Shown here: in pieces, positions 47,375-58,017 of the stretch
Numbering within the stretch: the first letter of the stretch is position 1
How the letters are laid out: every line of letters begins with the position of its first letter
Assembly: GCF_963082655.1 (NCBI RefSeq)
Contig: NC_081555.1
Coordinates: 93,760,914-93,824,913, forward strand
Length of the DNA: 64,000 nucleotides
Direction of reading: 5' to 3'
Source of the DNA: Stomoxys calcitrans
Lineage: Eukaryota; Arthropoda; Insecta; Diptera; Muscidae
Made by a program: the position numbers and the translations under genes
Notes under the pieces: model-generated
What the model was told of the DNA's origin: nothing
What the model saw: only the letters and a program-made list of their open reading frames with translations
Database searches by the model: none

Positions 47375-47765
47375 ACGGTCTACCATCAGACGCACTTAGA
47401 CCTTTATGATTCCACAGAACAGGAGATGCAAGATGCTTTCTAGTTCCTACTGTTGTAACATCCAGATCGCTATGAAAAGCCCAACAACTTGTGAATGTTC
47501 ACATCCGCTAAATCAGACCTGTTCTCAGAGAAATGATAAACTTAGTTGGAACTCTTTCCGACGGCCAGTGCGGGACACCACACAGCAGATGTTCTATAGT
47601 TTCTTTTTCCTCGACTTCCTCACAGCTTCTGCAGAAGTCGTTACTTACAACCTACAGTCTGTCACCATGTTTTCTGATCAAACAGTGAGTGACCTGTCAT
47701 GACGGATACAATGACTGAAACGTCTGTTGCAGCCAGCGACAGCAGAGCGGTAGACCACTTCAGGA
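47375..47765 (-). pseudogene. I-group LINE 3' fragment
   Basis: Reverse of the 4030-4300 region ('CAGTGAGTGACCTGTCATGA' at about 47682 against 'TCATGACAAGTCACTCACTG' at 4050). It shows the RNase H and zinc-knuckle-like tail only. Confidence 0.75.
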
Positions 47766-47802
47766 TTGAAAAAACAACTTTTCAAAAAAATGTCAAAAAA
47801 TC

Positions 47803-48227
47803 AACTTACTTTACACTTGTTCCACTAGCCGAACGTAAAATAGCGTTCCAAGCGCCGCGATCTTCGGCGCTCATTCTAAAATCTCTGACACCAAGATTCG
47901 AGGTGTCTCCCACCACTTGATCTTTCCATCGGGCTTTTGGTCTTCCCACCGTGTTTGCCTTAAAAAAACTTCTTTGCTGAAGCTTCTTCATCCATTCTGA
48001 CAACATAACCTAGCCAACGCAGCCGTTGTCTTCGATGCGTGTAACTATGCTATCGTCGTCCATTAACGCAAACTGGTCCATATATTTTACGAAAAATCTT
48101 TCTCTCAAATACTCCAAGCACTGCCTCATCTGATTTCACAAGTACCCATGCCTTAGAACCATATAACAGCACGGGTAGAATCAGTGTCTTGTATAGTGTA
48201 ATCTTCGTCTGTCGAGAGGTGGCCTTT
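47803..48227 (-). pseudogene. RTE LINE, reverse, 3' segment
   Basis: It starts at the tail ('TACTTTACAC', complement of 'GTGTAAAGTA') and holds the C-terminal RT region ('LFERKIFRKIYGPVCVNGRR', 'YKTLILPVLLYGSKAWVLVK' on the minus strand). It is broken at 48227 by an inserted repeat A and resumes at 49238. Confidence 0.88.
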
Positions 48228-49237
48228 TTTATACCCTCCACCATTAGATGGGGGGTATACTAATTTCGTCATTCTGATTGTAACTACTCGAAATATTCGT
48301 CTGAGACCCCATAAAGTATATATATTCTTGATCGTCGTGAAATTTTATGTCGATCTAGCCATGTCCGTCCGTCCGTCTGTCTGTCGAAAGCACGCTAACT
48401 TCCGAAGGAGTAAAGCTAGCTCCTTGAAATTTTGCACAAATACTTCTTATTAGTGTAGGTCGGTTGGTATTGTAAATGGGCCATATCGGTCCATGTCTTG
48501 ATATAGCTGCCATATAAACCGATCTTGGGTCTTGATTTCTTAAGCCTCTAGAAGGCGCAATTCTTATCCGATTGGGATGAAATTTTGCACGACGTGTTTT
48601 GTTATGATATCCAACAACTGTGTATGGTTCAAATCGGTCCATAACCTTATATAGCTGTCATATAAACCGATCTTGGGTCTTGACTTCTTGAGCCTCTAGG
48701 GGGCGCAGTTCCTATCCGATTTGGCTGAAATTTCGCAAGACGTTTTTTATTGTTACTTTCAACCACAATGTCAAATAAAATACAAGTCGGTTCATAACCT
48801 GATGTAGCTGCCATATAAACCGATCTGGGATCTTGACTTCTTGAGCCTCAAGGGGTCGCAATTATTATCCGACTTGCCTGAAATTTTGTACGACGGATTC
48901 TTTCATGACCATCAACATACGTGTTTATTATGGTCTGAATCGGTCCATAGCCCGATACAGCTCCCATAAAAATCGATCTCTCTACTTTGCGTTTTGAGCT
49001 CACAAAGAGCGCAATTCTTATTCGAATTGGCTGACATTTTACACAGGTCTCCAACATATAATTTAATTGTGGTCCAAACTGGAGCATATATTGATATCGC
49101 TCTAATAGCAGATCAAATCTTTTCTTATATCCTGTTTTTCCTAAGAAGAGATGCCGGGAAAAGAACTAGCCAAAAGCGATCCATGGTGGAGGGTATATAA
49201 GATTCGGCCCGGCCGAACTTAGCACGCTTTTACTTGT
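48228..49237 (-). repeat. Repeat A, complete copy inserted in the RTE LINE
   Basis: Both junctions are visible because the host RTE sequence resumes. The left end is 'ATACCCTCCACCATTAGATGG' and 'GGGGTATACTAATTTCGTCA'. The right end is 'GATTCGGCCCGGCCGAACTT' and 'AGCACGCTTTTACTTGTT'. Units lie at 48521, 48671, 48825 and 48977 (period ~152 bp). This copy is ~1.01 kb and gives the cleanest boundaries in the window. Confidence 0.92.
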
Positions 49238-49890
49238 TCTAAACTGCTTACATAGTCCAAAGTAGCATCTGTTTGTCAGAATTATTCTTCGCTTTATCTC
49301 AACCCAGGCGTCATTCGTTTCGGTTTAGGCAGTGCCGAGGTAGATAAAGTTGTTGACTATCTCATTGTTGGGTTCCCAACTTTCTGCATTTTCTTTATGT
49401 GCTCGGTTGTACAAGGCGTTTTGGGAGTTGAAACCATCCATTTCGTCTTATCTCCATTTCCTGCCAGACCCATTTTCACTGAATCTCTTTCGATTCTTTC
49501 AAAGGCTGTAGTAACTACTTCCGGTTCGGTGACCGGCATAGACGAGTAGCATTTGTTCTCTTGTGATTAGTGTGCCATATCTTTTCATATCTGCATCTCG
49601 AATAATCTTCTCCAGCAGGATATTAAAGAGATCACACGATAGGCTGTCTCCTTGTCTGAAACATCGTTTAGTATTAAGTGGATCGGAAAGATTCTTTCCT
49701 ATTCTTACTGAGGAACGCGTATCAGCAAGTGTCATCCTGCAAAGTCTTATTAATTTTGCAGGGATACGAAACTCAGACATGGCTTGAAATACCTTTGAAC
49801 GTAAAGGGATATCGAAAGCGGCTTTGTAGTCAACAAAGAGATGGTAGGTGTTGATTTGTCCTTCTCGGGTCTTTTCTAGGATTTAGCGCA
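49238..49890 (-). pseudogene. RTE LINE, reverse, palm segment
   Basis: Minus-strand blocks are 'CRMTLADTRSSVRIGKNLSD', 'RQGDSLSCDLFNILLEKIIR', 'RYGTLITREQMLLVYAG' (catalytic YADD degraded to YAG.. by a frameshift near 49540) and 'FERIERDSVKMGLAGNGDKT'. It continues the 47.8-48.2 kb segment. Confidence 0.88.
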
Positions 49891-50703
49891 AACAATGAAC
49901 TCGCAAAAGTTAAACAATATTTAACTTTGAGAACTATAAACACAACTTACGTGTGGCAGCATAGAATGACACTTGCTTTCAAGCGTCAAGGTTTAACTTT
50001 TTTAACTATTCTACTTTGTTGTTGTGGTATATGTGCGACGCTAAACGCTCTAATTCAATTCAATAAGAAATTTTGAAAAAAAAGTCCTAAGTCAATAAGA
50101 GTTTTCAGAAACATATATCCAGTTTTCCGATTTGGTAACAAATGCATACATTAAAAACAAGTCACTGCTTTGTCCAAAATGGCTTCGATATAAACGCCCT
50201 ATCAACATAGACTTTGTAAAAACATTAACATTTATCGTTCAGTTTATCTGCGTATGTGAACTGCACACGTTATTTTGAACTGTGGCTTTTACGCTGCCAG
50301 CTGATTTCTAATTTTTAAAAGTGTCGGATAGTCAAAATTTTCTACAATTTCATAACACATAATAAATTTAACTAGTTCAACTTATTAAATAATCATTTCT
50401 GAACTACTAAATATTTACTTACAATAAAAGAATAGGAAAAATTTTGACATTTAAGCGTACAATTGACAGGGTGGGGCACCTAACAGCAGTGCTTTTGTTG
50501 TTCTTGGCCAAATGACATTTCCTGTTGTTGCCCCGGTATGTCAAACACAATTTACGTTTCCAAATATTAGAAGAAAGCATTTTAAAGCGATAATTACGCA
50601 ATAAATGTAAGTATTTCAAGTTGCCTTTTACGGCAGACAAAGTTTGAAACGTTTGTTTATATCGTTCAACAGTTAACCAGGCGACAATTGTAACTACTCA
50701 CAA
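49891..50703. other. Upstream region of the SLIRP/ACBD6 locus
   Basis: AT-rich sequence without transposon motifs, so it is probably the promoter and 5' leader. I could not fix a TATA box or initiator with confidence. Two oppositely oriented 'GTTAAAC...TTTAAC' motifs lie near 49910-50000. Confidence 0.45.
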
Positions 50704-50964
50704 ATGGCAACATCTACAAAAGCAAAAAGCGTCTATAGATTATTCGTCGGTAACCTTCCATGGACTGTAGGTCATCCTGAGTTGAAACAGTATTTCAAAC
50801 ATTTTGGTCGTGTGGTAAATGCCAATGTAATATTTGATAAAAAGACCGGCCTTTCCAGAGGATATGGATTTGTGACAGTACATTCCCTGAAATCTATGCA
50901 AGCAATTGAAAACGAACAAAAGCACGCGCTAGAAGGCAATTACTTGAATATACAAAAAACATAG
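50704..50964 (+). CDS. SLIRP1: SLIRP-like mitochondrial RNA-binding protein
   Basis: This is an 86-residue protein made almost entirely of one RRM domain (residues ~11-84). RNP2 'LFVGNL' is at residues 13-18 and RNP1 'RGYGFVTV' at 52-59. SLIRP proteins pair with LRPPRC and stabilise mitochondrial mRNAs. The size and single-RRM layout fit that family (human SLIRP is about 109 aa). The start codon is in good context ('CTCACAAATGGC') and no earlier in-frame Met is evident. The stop is followed after 96 bp by the ACBD6-like ORF on the same strand, with no obvious poly-A signal or promoter between. In Drosophila I recall the pair CG33714 (SLIRP-like) and CG33713 (ACBD6-like) as one dicistronic gene. 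The symbol is by analogy. A different small RRM protein is possible. Confidence 0.85.
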   Translation: MATSTKAKSVYRLFVGNLPWTVGHPELKQYFKHFGRVVNANVIFDKKTGLSRGYGFVTVHSLKSMQAIENEQKHALEGNYLNIQKT

Positions 50965-51060
50965 ATAAAAAAGAGACCACCAATAATTAGTTTTTTAAGA
51001 CCAACAAAAATAATATACAAAAAAAAAACAGCAAAGCATACCGAGAAAGCATAGAGCACC

Positions 51061-51828
51061 ATGGAATCGCAACAGTCTGGTGACAGTGACTGGGAATTCG
51101 ATGAACTGGAAGATGAAAATGATGTCATATTCACAAAAGCCACACAGCAGGTACAAAAAACTCATGACAAGATAATGCCCAATGACCTGTTGCAGCTCTA
51201 TGGTCTTTTCAAACAAGCGACTGTGGGAAAATGTAATACTTCGAAACCAAGCATGTTTGCTATGCAAGCACGTGCAAAGTGGAGTGCTTGGGAGGAGCTG
51301 GGTTCAATGTCATCCGAGAAGGCTAAAGAACTTTATGTGGAAAAAGTTAAGCAGCTTGATCCCCATTGGTATGAACAAATACAAAAGGGAGAGAATATGT
51401 CAGGCGGTGGTGGAACAGGTTGGGTGGTACACTCAATCGAATTGCCCCCCGACGACGTTCTGACACATAAGCCAGATTGCGAAAAGACTATATTTGATTT
51501 TGTTAAAGATCGCAATTTTTCCAAGGTAGAAGAGATGCTGAATCCAAGCGATTTACAAGCACTAGATGAAACTGGTCTTGGTCTTATACACTGGGCTACC
51601 GATGCCAATAATGTACAGATTTTATCACTACTATTATCTTCTGGGTGTCCTGTAGATTTGCAAGATGCAGAACAACGGCAAACGGCTTTACATTATGCCA
51701 CATCATGTGGCCATTCGGAATGTATACGTTTGCTATTGCAGTATGGGGCTGATAAAATGGCTAAGGATATTGATGGACAGACCTGTGTGGATGTTGCAGA
51801 TACGACGGTACTTTCACTATTAAATTAA
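51061..51828 (+). CDS. Acbd6: ACBD6-like acyl-CoA-binding, ankyrin-repeat protein
   Basis: This is a 255-residue protein. An acidic N-terminus (9-21) precedes an acyl-CoA-binding domain (~22-105). That domain has the conserved 'LYGLFKQATVG' (46-56) and 'RAKWSAWEEL' (71-80), which supply the Tyr/Lys residues that contact the CoA. Two ankyrin repeats follow: ~168-202 ('TGLGLIHWATDANNVQILSL') and ~203-238 ('RQTALHYATSCGHSECIRLL'). The order ACB-linker-ANK and the length match ACBD6 (human 282 aa), a cytosolic/nuclear binder of long unsaturated acyl-CoA linked to protein myristoylation and lipid remodelling. The start has a strong context ('AGAGCACCATGGA'). The ORF is intact and intronless. It lies 96 bp after the SLIRP-like ORF, which argues for a shared transcript. 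A poly-A signal AATAAA is at 51893. Confidence 0.95.
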   Translation: MESQQSGDSDWEFDELEDENDVIFTKATQQVQKTHDKIMPNDLLQLYGLFKQATVGKCNTSKPSMFAMQARAKWSAWEELGSMSSEKAKELYVEKVKQLDPHWYEQIQKGENMSGGGGTGWVVHSIELPPDDVLTHKPDCEKTIFDFVKDRNFSKVEEMLNPSDLQALDETGLGLIHWATDANNVQILSLLLSSGCPVDLQDAEQRQTALHYATSCGHSECIRLLLQYGADKMAKDIDGQTCVDVADTTVLSLLN

Positions 51829-51892
51829 ACAATGTCTCTCAAAGAGATATTCCAATTAAGAAAACTTCGCTTTGCTTCTTTTTAATAATAAC

Positions 51893-51898
51893 AATAAA
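51893..51898 (+). terminator. Putative poly-A signal for the SLIRP/ACBD6 locus
   Basis: AATAAA lies 65 bp after the ACBD6-like stop codon. It is the first canonical signal downstream. Confidence 0.7.
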
Positions 51899-51899
51899 A

Positions 51900-52450
51900 A
51901 CAAAACAATTATCTTATTTATAAATATTTTGATCTTTATAAACGGATAACAGTTACTTTTAAAGAGTATACAGATTTCAATTTTTATCGTTGTCAGTGTT
52001 AGGGTCGCAGTCGCAAAATGTCCATCTATAATTTTTTTTCATGCAATACAAATGAATGGCTTAATGTTATATTACCTATTAATTCCATATGGTGTTAGCT
52101 ACTGAAAACGTAGGATAACTACCTAGCCATTTGATAAGACTAATTGAGCAAATTCGATATTAATACGCACATGTCTTCGGTGTTAGTAGCCACCTAACCC
52201 ATGGACAGCCACCGCTTCGAGATATCTAATTGGATCTTCATTGTCTAGAGCATTGATATGCCCACTAATACAATTATTATGTACTTTAAGCAAAGTATTA
52301 GGCAGTCCCAAATAACATTCACGAAGTTACGGTAGCGAAAACACCATGTAAATGCCTTTCTTGGAAAACATCCGCCGACCATAACGTCTGAGGACGTTAA
52401 CTTCGGCAAACCAGGGGCCGATTTACCGCATACATGAACGAGTAGGTTAG
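51900..52450. other. Gap, mostly unrecognised
   Basis: The right part (about 52330-52450) shares style with CAA-tailed retroelement sequence but has no clear boundary. No gene was seen. Confidence 0.4.
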
Positions 52451-52542
52451 GCAATCCCATGGCAGGCGGTTGTTCGTACCTGAAGACCTTCATCGGTAAG
52501 TGCTGCCGTCTGAGTCTACAACACACTGCTGCAACAACAACA
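52451..52542 (+). mobile_element. 92-bp 5'-truncated (CAA)n-tailed retroelement with TSD
   Basis: The insert ends 'CACTGCTGCAACAACAACAA'. It is flanked by 'ACGAGTAGGTTAG' at 52438-52450 and 52543-52555, an exact 13-bp target duplication. The body ('GGTAAGTGCTGCCGTCTGAG') recurs in reverse near 53550-53590. Confidence 0.88.
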
Positions 52543-52555
52543 ACGAGTAGGTTAG

Positions 52556-54400
52556 CTCAGATGAATTGATATGTTAGAGAGGAAGCCTTCTCGCAATCTG
52601 TCTCATCATTGTGATCAGCGACCAAACACAGGTTGACCTTGTGCTGCCTGTACAGTTTCTCCAGATAGTTCAGACATCGATACAACGATTTAGATACTAT
52701 AATCGTCTCATAAGATCCTTAAGCGCTGCCTGATTACCGCTAAATATGCAGATGCCAACCGTTCGATGTTCCTTTACAACACTATCTTCGCATTCCTGGT
52801 AATTGCAAAGTCCTACGCTTGAAATGTACTGCAGACGTCTTTCAAGCGATGAAAGATGTCTATTTGTAGCTTTGGGCATTGGATTTCACATCCGGTTCCA
52901 CTTTCAGTCCGTAAAACTATTAAAACTTCCAAACCTAATCCACTCTTCTGCCACCCCTCCAAGATAGGCATTAGCACGCGCAGGCTGTTCACAATGTCCA
53001 TAGCCCCGTCGGGTAAACCGGTATGTCTCGCCGGCAACCTCCGAAGCTGACAAAGATGCGACAGCCTAAAAAGCGTCCTCTAGACCGACGTAAACGACGA
53101 TCGCCTGAACTTCCAAGGATCTGGTTGCAGTTGTTGTTGTAGCCACATTTTCATGTGAAGGTGGCGATCCTCATTAAGCTGCTGTATGTGAGCAAACTCG
53201 TTCCGGTCCAAAGGATCGATCGTCGTGGGAATAAGGTGGCCGCGGTGTTGTTGTTGTAGCTGTTTGTTGTGTTCTTTCTTTCGTCTGTTTGAATCTGTTG
53301 AGTGTCAAGATCCAAGAACTTTGGGTCTGGCCCGGCAGTTAAACAAATCGAGTTGTCCCTCGCTACAATCGGGACATACATCTTGGACCTCGGCATCATT
53401 CCTTGCTCTGAAGAAGTTGAGGCGGCTGCATCTGCCGGAACGTAATTGAGCCAGAACTACTCTGGAGCCGGGGGAGTTCAATTTCTTCAGGTGAAATGGG
53501 AGGCGGTCGTTCTCCAAGGACTACAACAAATGTTCGTGTTGTTGTTGTAGCAGTGTATAGTACACTGAGTCGGCAGCACTTGCCGATGAAATAATTCATT
53601 GGGTCAATTCAATACGCAAAAACCAGCTGCCATGGAATTGACTTGGTTGCAGTTGTACCCATAGCCTCACTTATGAATCCAAAAGGCACCCTATTTAAAT
53701 CCCACACATGGGAAGTATACTCAGTCACCAGCCACCAGACATGGTAACCATAGGTCGCAAATTTCATCTGCTACCAACGAGCCACGAATAGAGAGTAGCG
53801 AAGGCCTTTCTTACCCTAGTCTCCCTACACAAGTCCCAGTTGAACTTATAATCCAATATAGCCCCAGGGAATCTTGCCAACTTAACACCGGCCGTCTGAA
53901 CTCAGGCACCTTTCTCCTTCTCGTAAACAATGTCAACTCAGTCTTCCTGACATTAACCCCTTGATCATATCTAGTAGCCCTAGAGCAATGTCCAGAACCT
54001 CAGACATTTAATCCTAAAACGTCCCGGTGGTCAGAATAATCAGGTCGTCAGCATAAGCGCAAACCCTTGCCTGACCCTGGCGGGCGGATGTACATCATTA
54101 TAGGCCCCCTCAATGTCCAGAAACGCCGCTAAAGCGAATTCCTTAAACTGAAGAGTCTTCTCCAGATGATGCTCGACACTATAAAGTGCAGTGTCAACCG
54201 ATTTACCATTGATATATTCGTGCTCACACCTGGAGAAGAAATCCAAATTTCACTGAAGTCCAAAATTCACTTCAATGTCTTCACGAAGAAGGAAGAGAGC
54301 CTAATTGGCCTCAAGTCCTTAGCTGCACTCCACTGCCACTGCCCCGCCAAGCGTACATAGTTGATACGCGCCCGAAACAATCCGATCTATCAGTCAGGCG
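52556..54400 (-). pseudogene. I-group LINE (second subfamily), nested
   Basis: On the minus strand: RT palm near 54245-54100 ('FKEFALAAFLDIEGAYNDVH'), catalytic 'YADDLIILTTG' near 54020-54060, then RT remnants to about 53640. RNase H pieces lie at 53130-52557 ('GICIFSGNQAALKDLMRRL', where the catalytic Asp of the usual 'SD.QAA' motif reads G). An inserted CAA-tailed cluster splits it (53132-53630). It is clearly different from the 1.6-kb, 13-kb and 63-kb copies. Confidence 0.78.
53132..53630 (-). mobile_element. Nested (CAA)n-tailed retroelement fragments
   Basis: Three 'GTTGTTGTTGTAG' starts (about 53131, 53250 and 53538) mark three CAA-tailed 3' ends in the reverse orientation. The first (to about 53242) is the LINE-5'-sharing SINE ('CCACATTTTCATGTGAAGG'). 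The others belong to the 52.5-kb family. Confidence 0.75.
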
Positions 54401-54529
54401 GTTATATACATCAACAGGGCAAAGAAACCTACACCTGAGGTTTGTTGGACCGTGGCAAACGTGACAACAATGACGATTTACAGAAATACGCCAAAACTAG
54501 GAAAAGCTTTACATTAACACCATTGAATA

Positions 54530-54928
54530 GGCCCGACACGGGATAGGTGTGAGCACCACACAGGTTGGAACATTGAGATCCGATCTGTGTGGTGTTCATT
54601 GCTTGGACGAAAAGTTTAGCTGCGAGCTACCGGGCGCGTCAACAGGTTGCAAATAGGCATACGGTGTTGCTGCAAAGGCAGTCGCGGACAATTAGCGGTA
54701 TCAAGCGGAGAGTCTCAATGAGAGGCCGGGCGGCACCGGCTCTTACATACTGAGTGCCTATGATGCTCGATACGACAAGGCGGATAATTGACGCCTTTAA
54801 ATGACCGATGGCCACCCGGTTCCCGCGGCGATCGGTCCTTTGGACCGGAACGAGCTTGCTCACCTTAAGGAGCTTGACAGGGATCGCCACCTCCACATGA
54901 AAATGTGGCTACAACAACAACAACAACC
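54530..54928 (+). mobile_element. (CAA)n-tailed SINE sharing the LINE 5' end
   Basis: It starts 'CCCGACACGGGATAGGTGTG' and 'AGCACCACACAGG'. The middle is 'GAGAGTCTCAATGAGAGGCC'. The 3' module is 'TCCTTTGGACCGGAACGAGC', then 'CACATGAAAATGTGGCTACA' and (ACA)n. It is about 399 bp and the best plus-strand example. Confidence 0.9.
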
Positions 54929-55065
54929 AAACCCGGTCTTATCTCGCGCCTCCGAACCAAAACCAACATCACGCGTTTTTTTTTACATATACAGATTAAA
55001 TAGGAATGAAACTCGCTGTCGCTGCTGTGGCATCGAAATGGGTCATAATTGTCAAATTATGTGAC

Positions 55066-55108
55066 AACGTTCAGATTTCCCTACCTTACCTAGGGAAATC
55101 TGAACGTT
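55066..55108. repeat. Perfect 18-bp hairpin, 7-nt loop
   Basis: 'AACGTTCAGATTTCCCTA', loop 'CCTTACC', then 'TAGGGAAATCTGAACGTT'. There are no mismatches. Confidence 0.95.
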
Positions 55109-55690
55109 AAAGTCATAGTTGATCCATCTTAACGTAGTGTCCCAAAAGCATACCCGGCGGACGAAAGATGTAAGGTTTAAAACTTAAAACATATAACATA
55201 TAACCCAATAAGCTCAAATAAAACGATAACAACATTTGTAGCTAGAGGCGGAGGGAAGAGGCAAAAAAATCTGTTAATTTAATATTTCCATCTCAATATT
55301 TCTGACCCACCTATTACTTTAATGCAATAAGAACAAATCGTTTGTTTTTAATATGTAAAAGAAGATCTTCCCAATCTACCCAATGCCTTGTGCATTTTTG
55401 TTGCAATAGTTTAAGTTGATATGTATTATGATAATTTTTAGGGGATGTAAATAAAACGAAGCTTCCACCAAGTGCTATGGTCGCGTGGCGTTTTCGACGT
55501 TTATAATAGAAAAGCAAAAACTCATTAGTTATGTTGAATTGTTTCAGCACACCGATAATAAACGAATAGAATGTTCCTTACATGTCAAACATAAGAGCAG
55601 CGTTGCCTTTCTGGCTTTTTCTACCAAATTTGGTGGAATTTACTTTCAAATTTAAGGGCCCATTTCGATTTTGGTAGATTTTTAGCGAAA
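55109..55690. other. Gap, nothing recognised
   Basis: Short frames only. The right side (55600-55690) resembles 'CTACCAAATTT' repeats seen near 44400 and 45690. Confidence 0.4.
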
Positions 55691-57212
55691 TTGTATTTTA
55701 GCACCCGCTTCCATAGGACAGGGGGTATATTCATTAAGGTATTCCGTTTGCAACACATCAAAATTTCCATTTACGAACCTACAAAATAGTTCAACTTTAT
55801 CGTCGTAAAATTCTAAGACGATTTAACGATGTCCGCCGGTGTTGAAGCCGTCTGTTGTAATCACGCTAGAGCCTTCAAAAACTGTGGTATTGAGCTAAAT
55901 TTTGGGACAGACCCATGTTTTTTCCAGGTTAAGTTCTTAAATGGGCCCAATCAGACTATTTTAGATATAGCTTGCAAATAGACCGATATACCGGTTGGTG
56001 TCCATAAAGCCGCATTTATTGTCCGAAAGGCTCCATTATGATATTCGGACTGAATATGGTCAATATCAGACTATATTTAAATATAGCAGTTATTAGCTGC
56101 TATATAAACCGGTCTGCTGGTTTGAGGTTTTGAGCCAAGAGAAGCCTATTTTTATACCCTCCACCATAGGATGGGGGGTATACTATTGGTTTGCCCAAAA
56201 AGTAATTGCGGATTTTTTAAAAGAAAGTAAATGCATTTTTAATAAGACTTAGAATGAACTTTAATCAAATATACTTTTTTTTACACTTTTTTTCTAAAGC
56301 AAGCTAAAAGAACAGCTGATAACTGAAAGAAGAAAGAATGCAATTACAGAGTCACAAGCTGTGAAAAAATTTGTCAACGCCGACTATATGAAAAATCCGC
56401 AATTACTTTTTGGGCAACCCAATATATTCGTCATTCTGTTTGTAACTACTCGAAATATTCGTCTGAGACCCCATAAAGTATATATATTCTTGATCTGTCT
56501 GTCGAAAGCACACTAACTTCCGAAGGAGTAAAGCCAGCCGCTTGAAATTTTGCACAAATACTTCTTATTAGTGTAGGTCCGTTGGTATTGTAAATGGGCC
56601 ATATCGGTCCATGTTTTGATATAGGTGCCATATAAACCGATCTTGGGTCTTGACTTCTTGAGCCTCTAGAGTGCGCAATTCTTATCCGATTGGAATGAAA
56701 TTTTGCACGACATGTTTTGTTATGATATCCAACAACTATGCTAAGTATGGTTCAAATCGGTCCATAACCTGATATAGCCGCTATATAAACCGATCTGGGA
56801 TCTTGACTTCTTGAGCCTCTAGAGGTCGCAATTATTATCCGATTTGCCTGAAATTTTGCACGGCGGATTCTCTCATGACCATCAACATACGTGTTTATTA
56901 TGGTCTGAATCGGTCTATAGCCCGATACAGCTCCATATAAATCGATCTCTCTATTTTACTTCTTGAGTCCCCAAAGGGCGCAATTCTTATTCGAATTGGC
57001 TGACATTTTACACAGGTCTCCAACATATAATTTAATTGTGGTCCAAACCGGACCATATCTTGATATCGCTCTAATAACATAGCAAATCTTTTCTTATATC
57101 CTTTTTTGCCTAAGAAGAGATGCCGGGAAAAGAACTCGACAAATGCGATCCATGGTGGAGGGTATATAAGATTCGGCCGATTCGGCCGATCTTAGCTCGC
57201 TTTTACTTGTTT
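55691..57212 (-). repeat. Two repeat A copies in series
   Basis: A truncated copy (55691-56150) is followed by a full copy from 'TATACCCTCCACCATAGGAT' (56154) to 'CTCGCTTTTACTTGTT' (57197-57212). The hairpin end carries an extra 'GATTCGGCC' duplication (57171-57186). A MITE interrupts the left end. The full copy is closely similar to 48228-49237. Confidence 0.88.
56186..56422 (-). mobile_element. Mariner-type MITE, copy 10
   Basis: Full length. The uninterrupted target is visible at 48250-48270 ('TATACTAATTTCGTCATTC'), which shows a TA insertion. Confidence 0.95.
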
Positions 57213-57250
57213 TAACATGATTTTGCTAGAATTTGGTACAGTTAGTAGCA

Positions 57251-57537
57251 TTTTTTTTCCTAAGACATTCCACTAAGAAACAGGGGCAAACTTCTCATAT
57301 ATAAATGAGTGAAGTTCGATTCATGTTTAAACTCAATGATTATAGCCGACTCCAAACGAGTCCTCTTTGGAGAGAAGTTTTACATGGCATAGTACCTCAC
57401 AAATGTTGCCAGCATTAGGAGGAGAAAACCAACGCTGAAAATTTTTTTCTGTTGGTCTCGCCAGGATTCGAAATCAGGCGTTCAGCGTCATAGGCAGACA
57501 TGTTAACCTCTGCGCTACGGTGGCCTCCAGTTAGTAG
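57251..57537 (-). mobile_element. tRNA-derived SINE with 12-bp TSD, complete
   Basis: Flanked by 'CAGTTAGTAGCA' at 57239-57250 and 57538-57549. On the minus strand: head 'GGAGGCCACCGTAGCGCAGA' (A box TAGCGCAGAGG), B-box-like 'ATTTCGAATCC', then the body, and a poly-A tail (the T-run at 57251-57258). It is about 287 bp. This is the reference copy of the family in this window. Confidence 0.95.
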
Positions 57538-57796
57538 CAATAGGCCCCCAAATACCAGCGCCGAGTATGGTTAATATCGGATTATAGTTGAATATACATA
57601 CATATATATGGTATGTTGTATTAGACCCTAAGTGTTGTGTTAGACCCTCATGAGGCCATGGGCTCAAAACGGCCTCTTTTATTTCCTGAAAATGACGAAA
57701 TTAAGAATAGTGAGTATATCTGATCCCCGCACAATCTTTACCCGATAGAGACCAATATCTCGGAAAAAACTTCTTTTGTTCGCAAATGATAACAAA

Positions 57797-57895
57797 CAAG
57801 TAAAAGCGTACTAAGTTCGGCCGGGCCGAATCTTATATACCCTCCACCATAGAGCGCATATGTCGAGTTCTTTTCCCGACATCTCTCTTTATGCC
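57797..57895 (+). repeat. Repeat A hairpin-end fragment
   Basis: 'ACAAGTAAAAGCGTACTAAG' and 'TTCGGCCGGGCCGAA', then 'TATACCCTCCACCATAGAGC'. Only the first ~100 bp is present. Confidence 0.88.
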
Positions 57896-58017
57896 CACAA
57901 TCGATTGAAAACTAGCTTAATCACATTCTTTGTTTATACACAGTTCTCTTGAAATTCTCTCTTCTTTTAATTTTCTTCATTTATTTCCAATCTTTGCGCT
58001 TAAAAGAGTCGCTTAGG

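Noticed and set aside
50419..50640. 73-residue minus-strand frame upstream of the SLIRP-like gene
   Set aside because: No domain, and it lies in the presumed promoter region.
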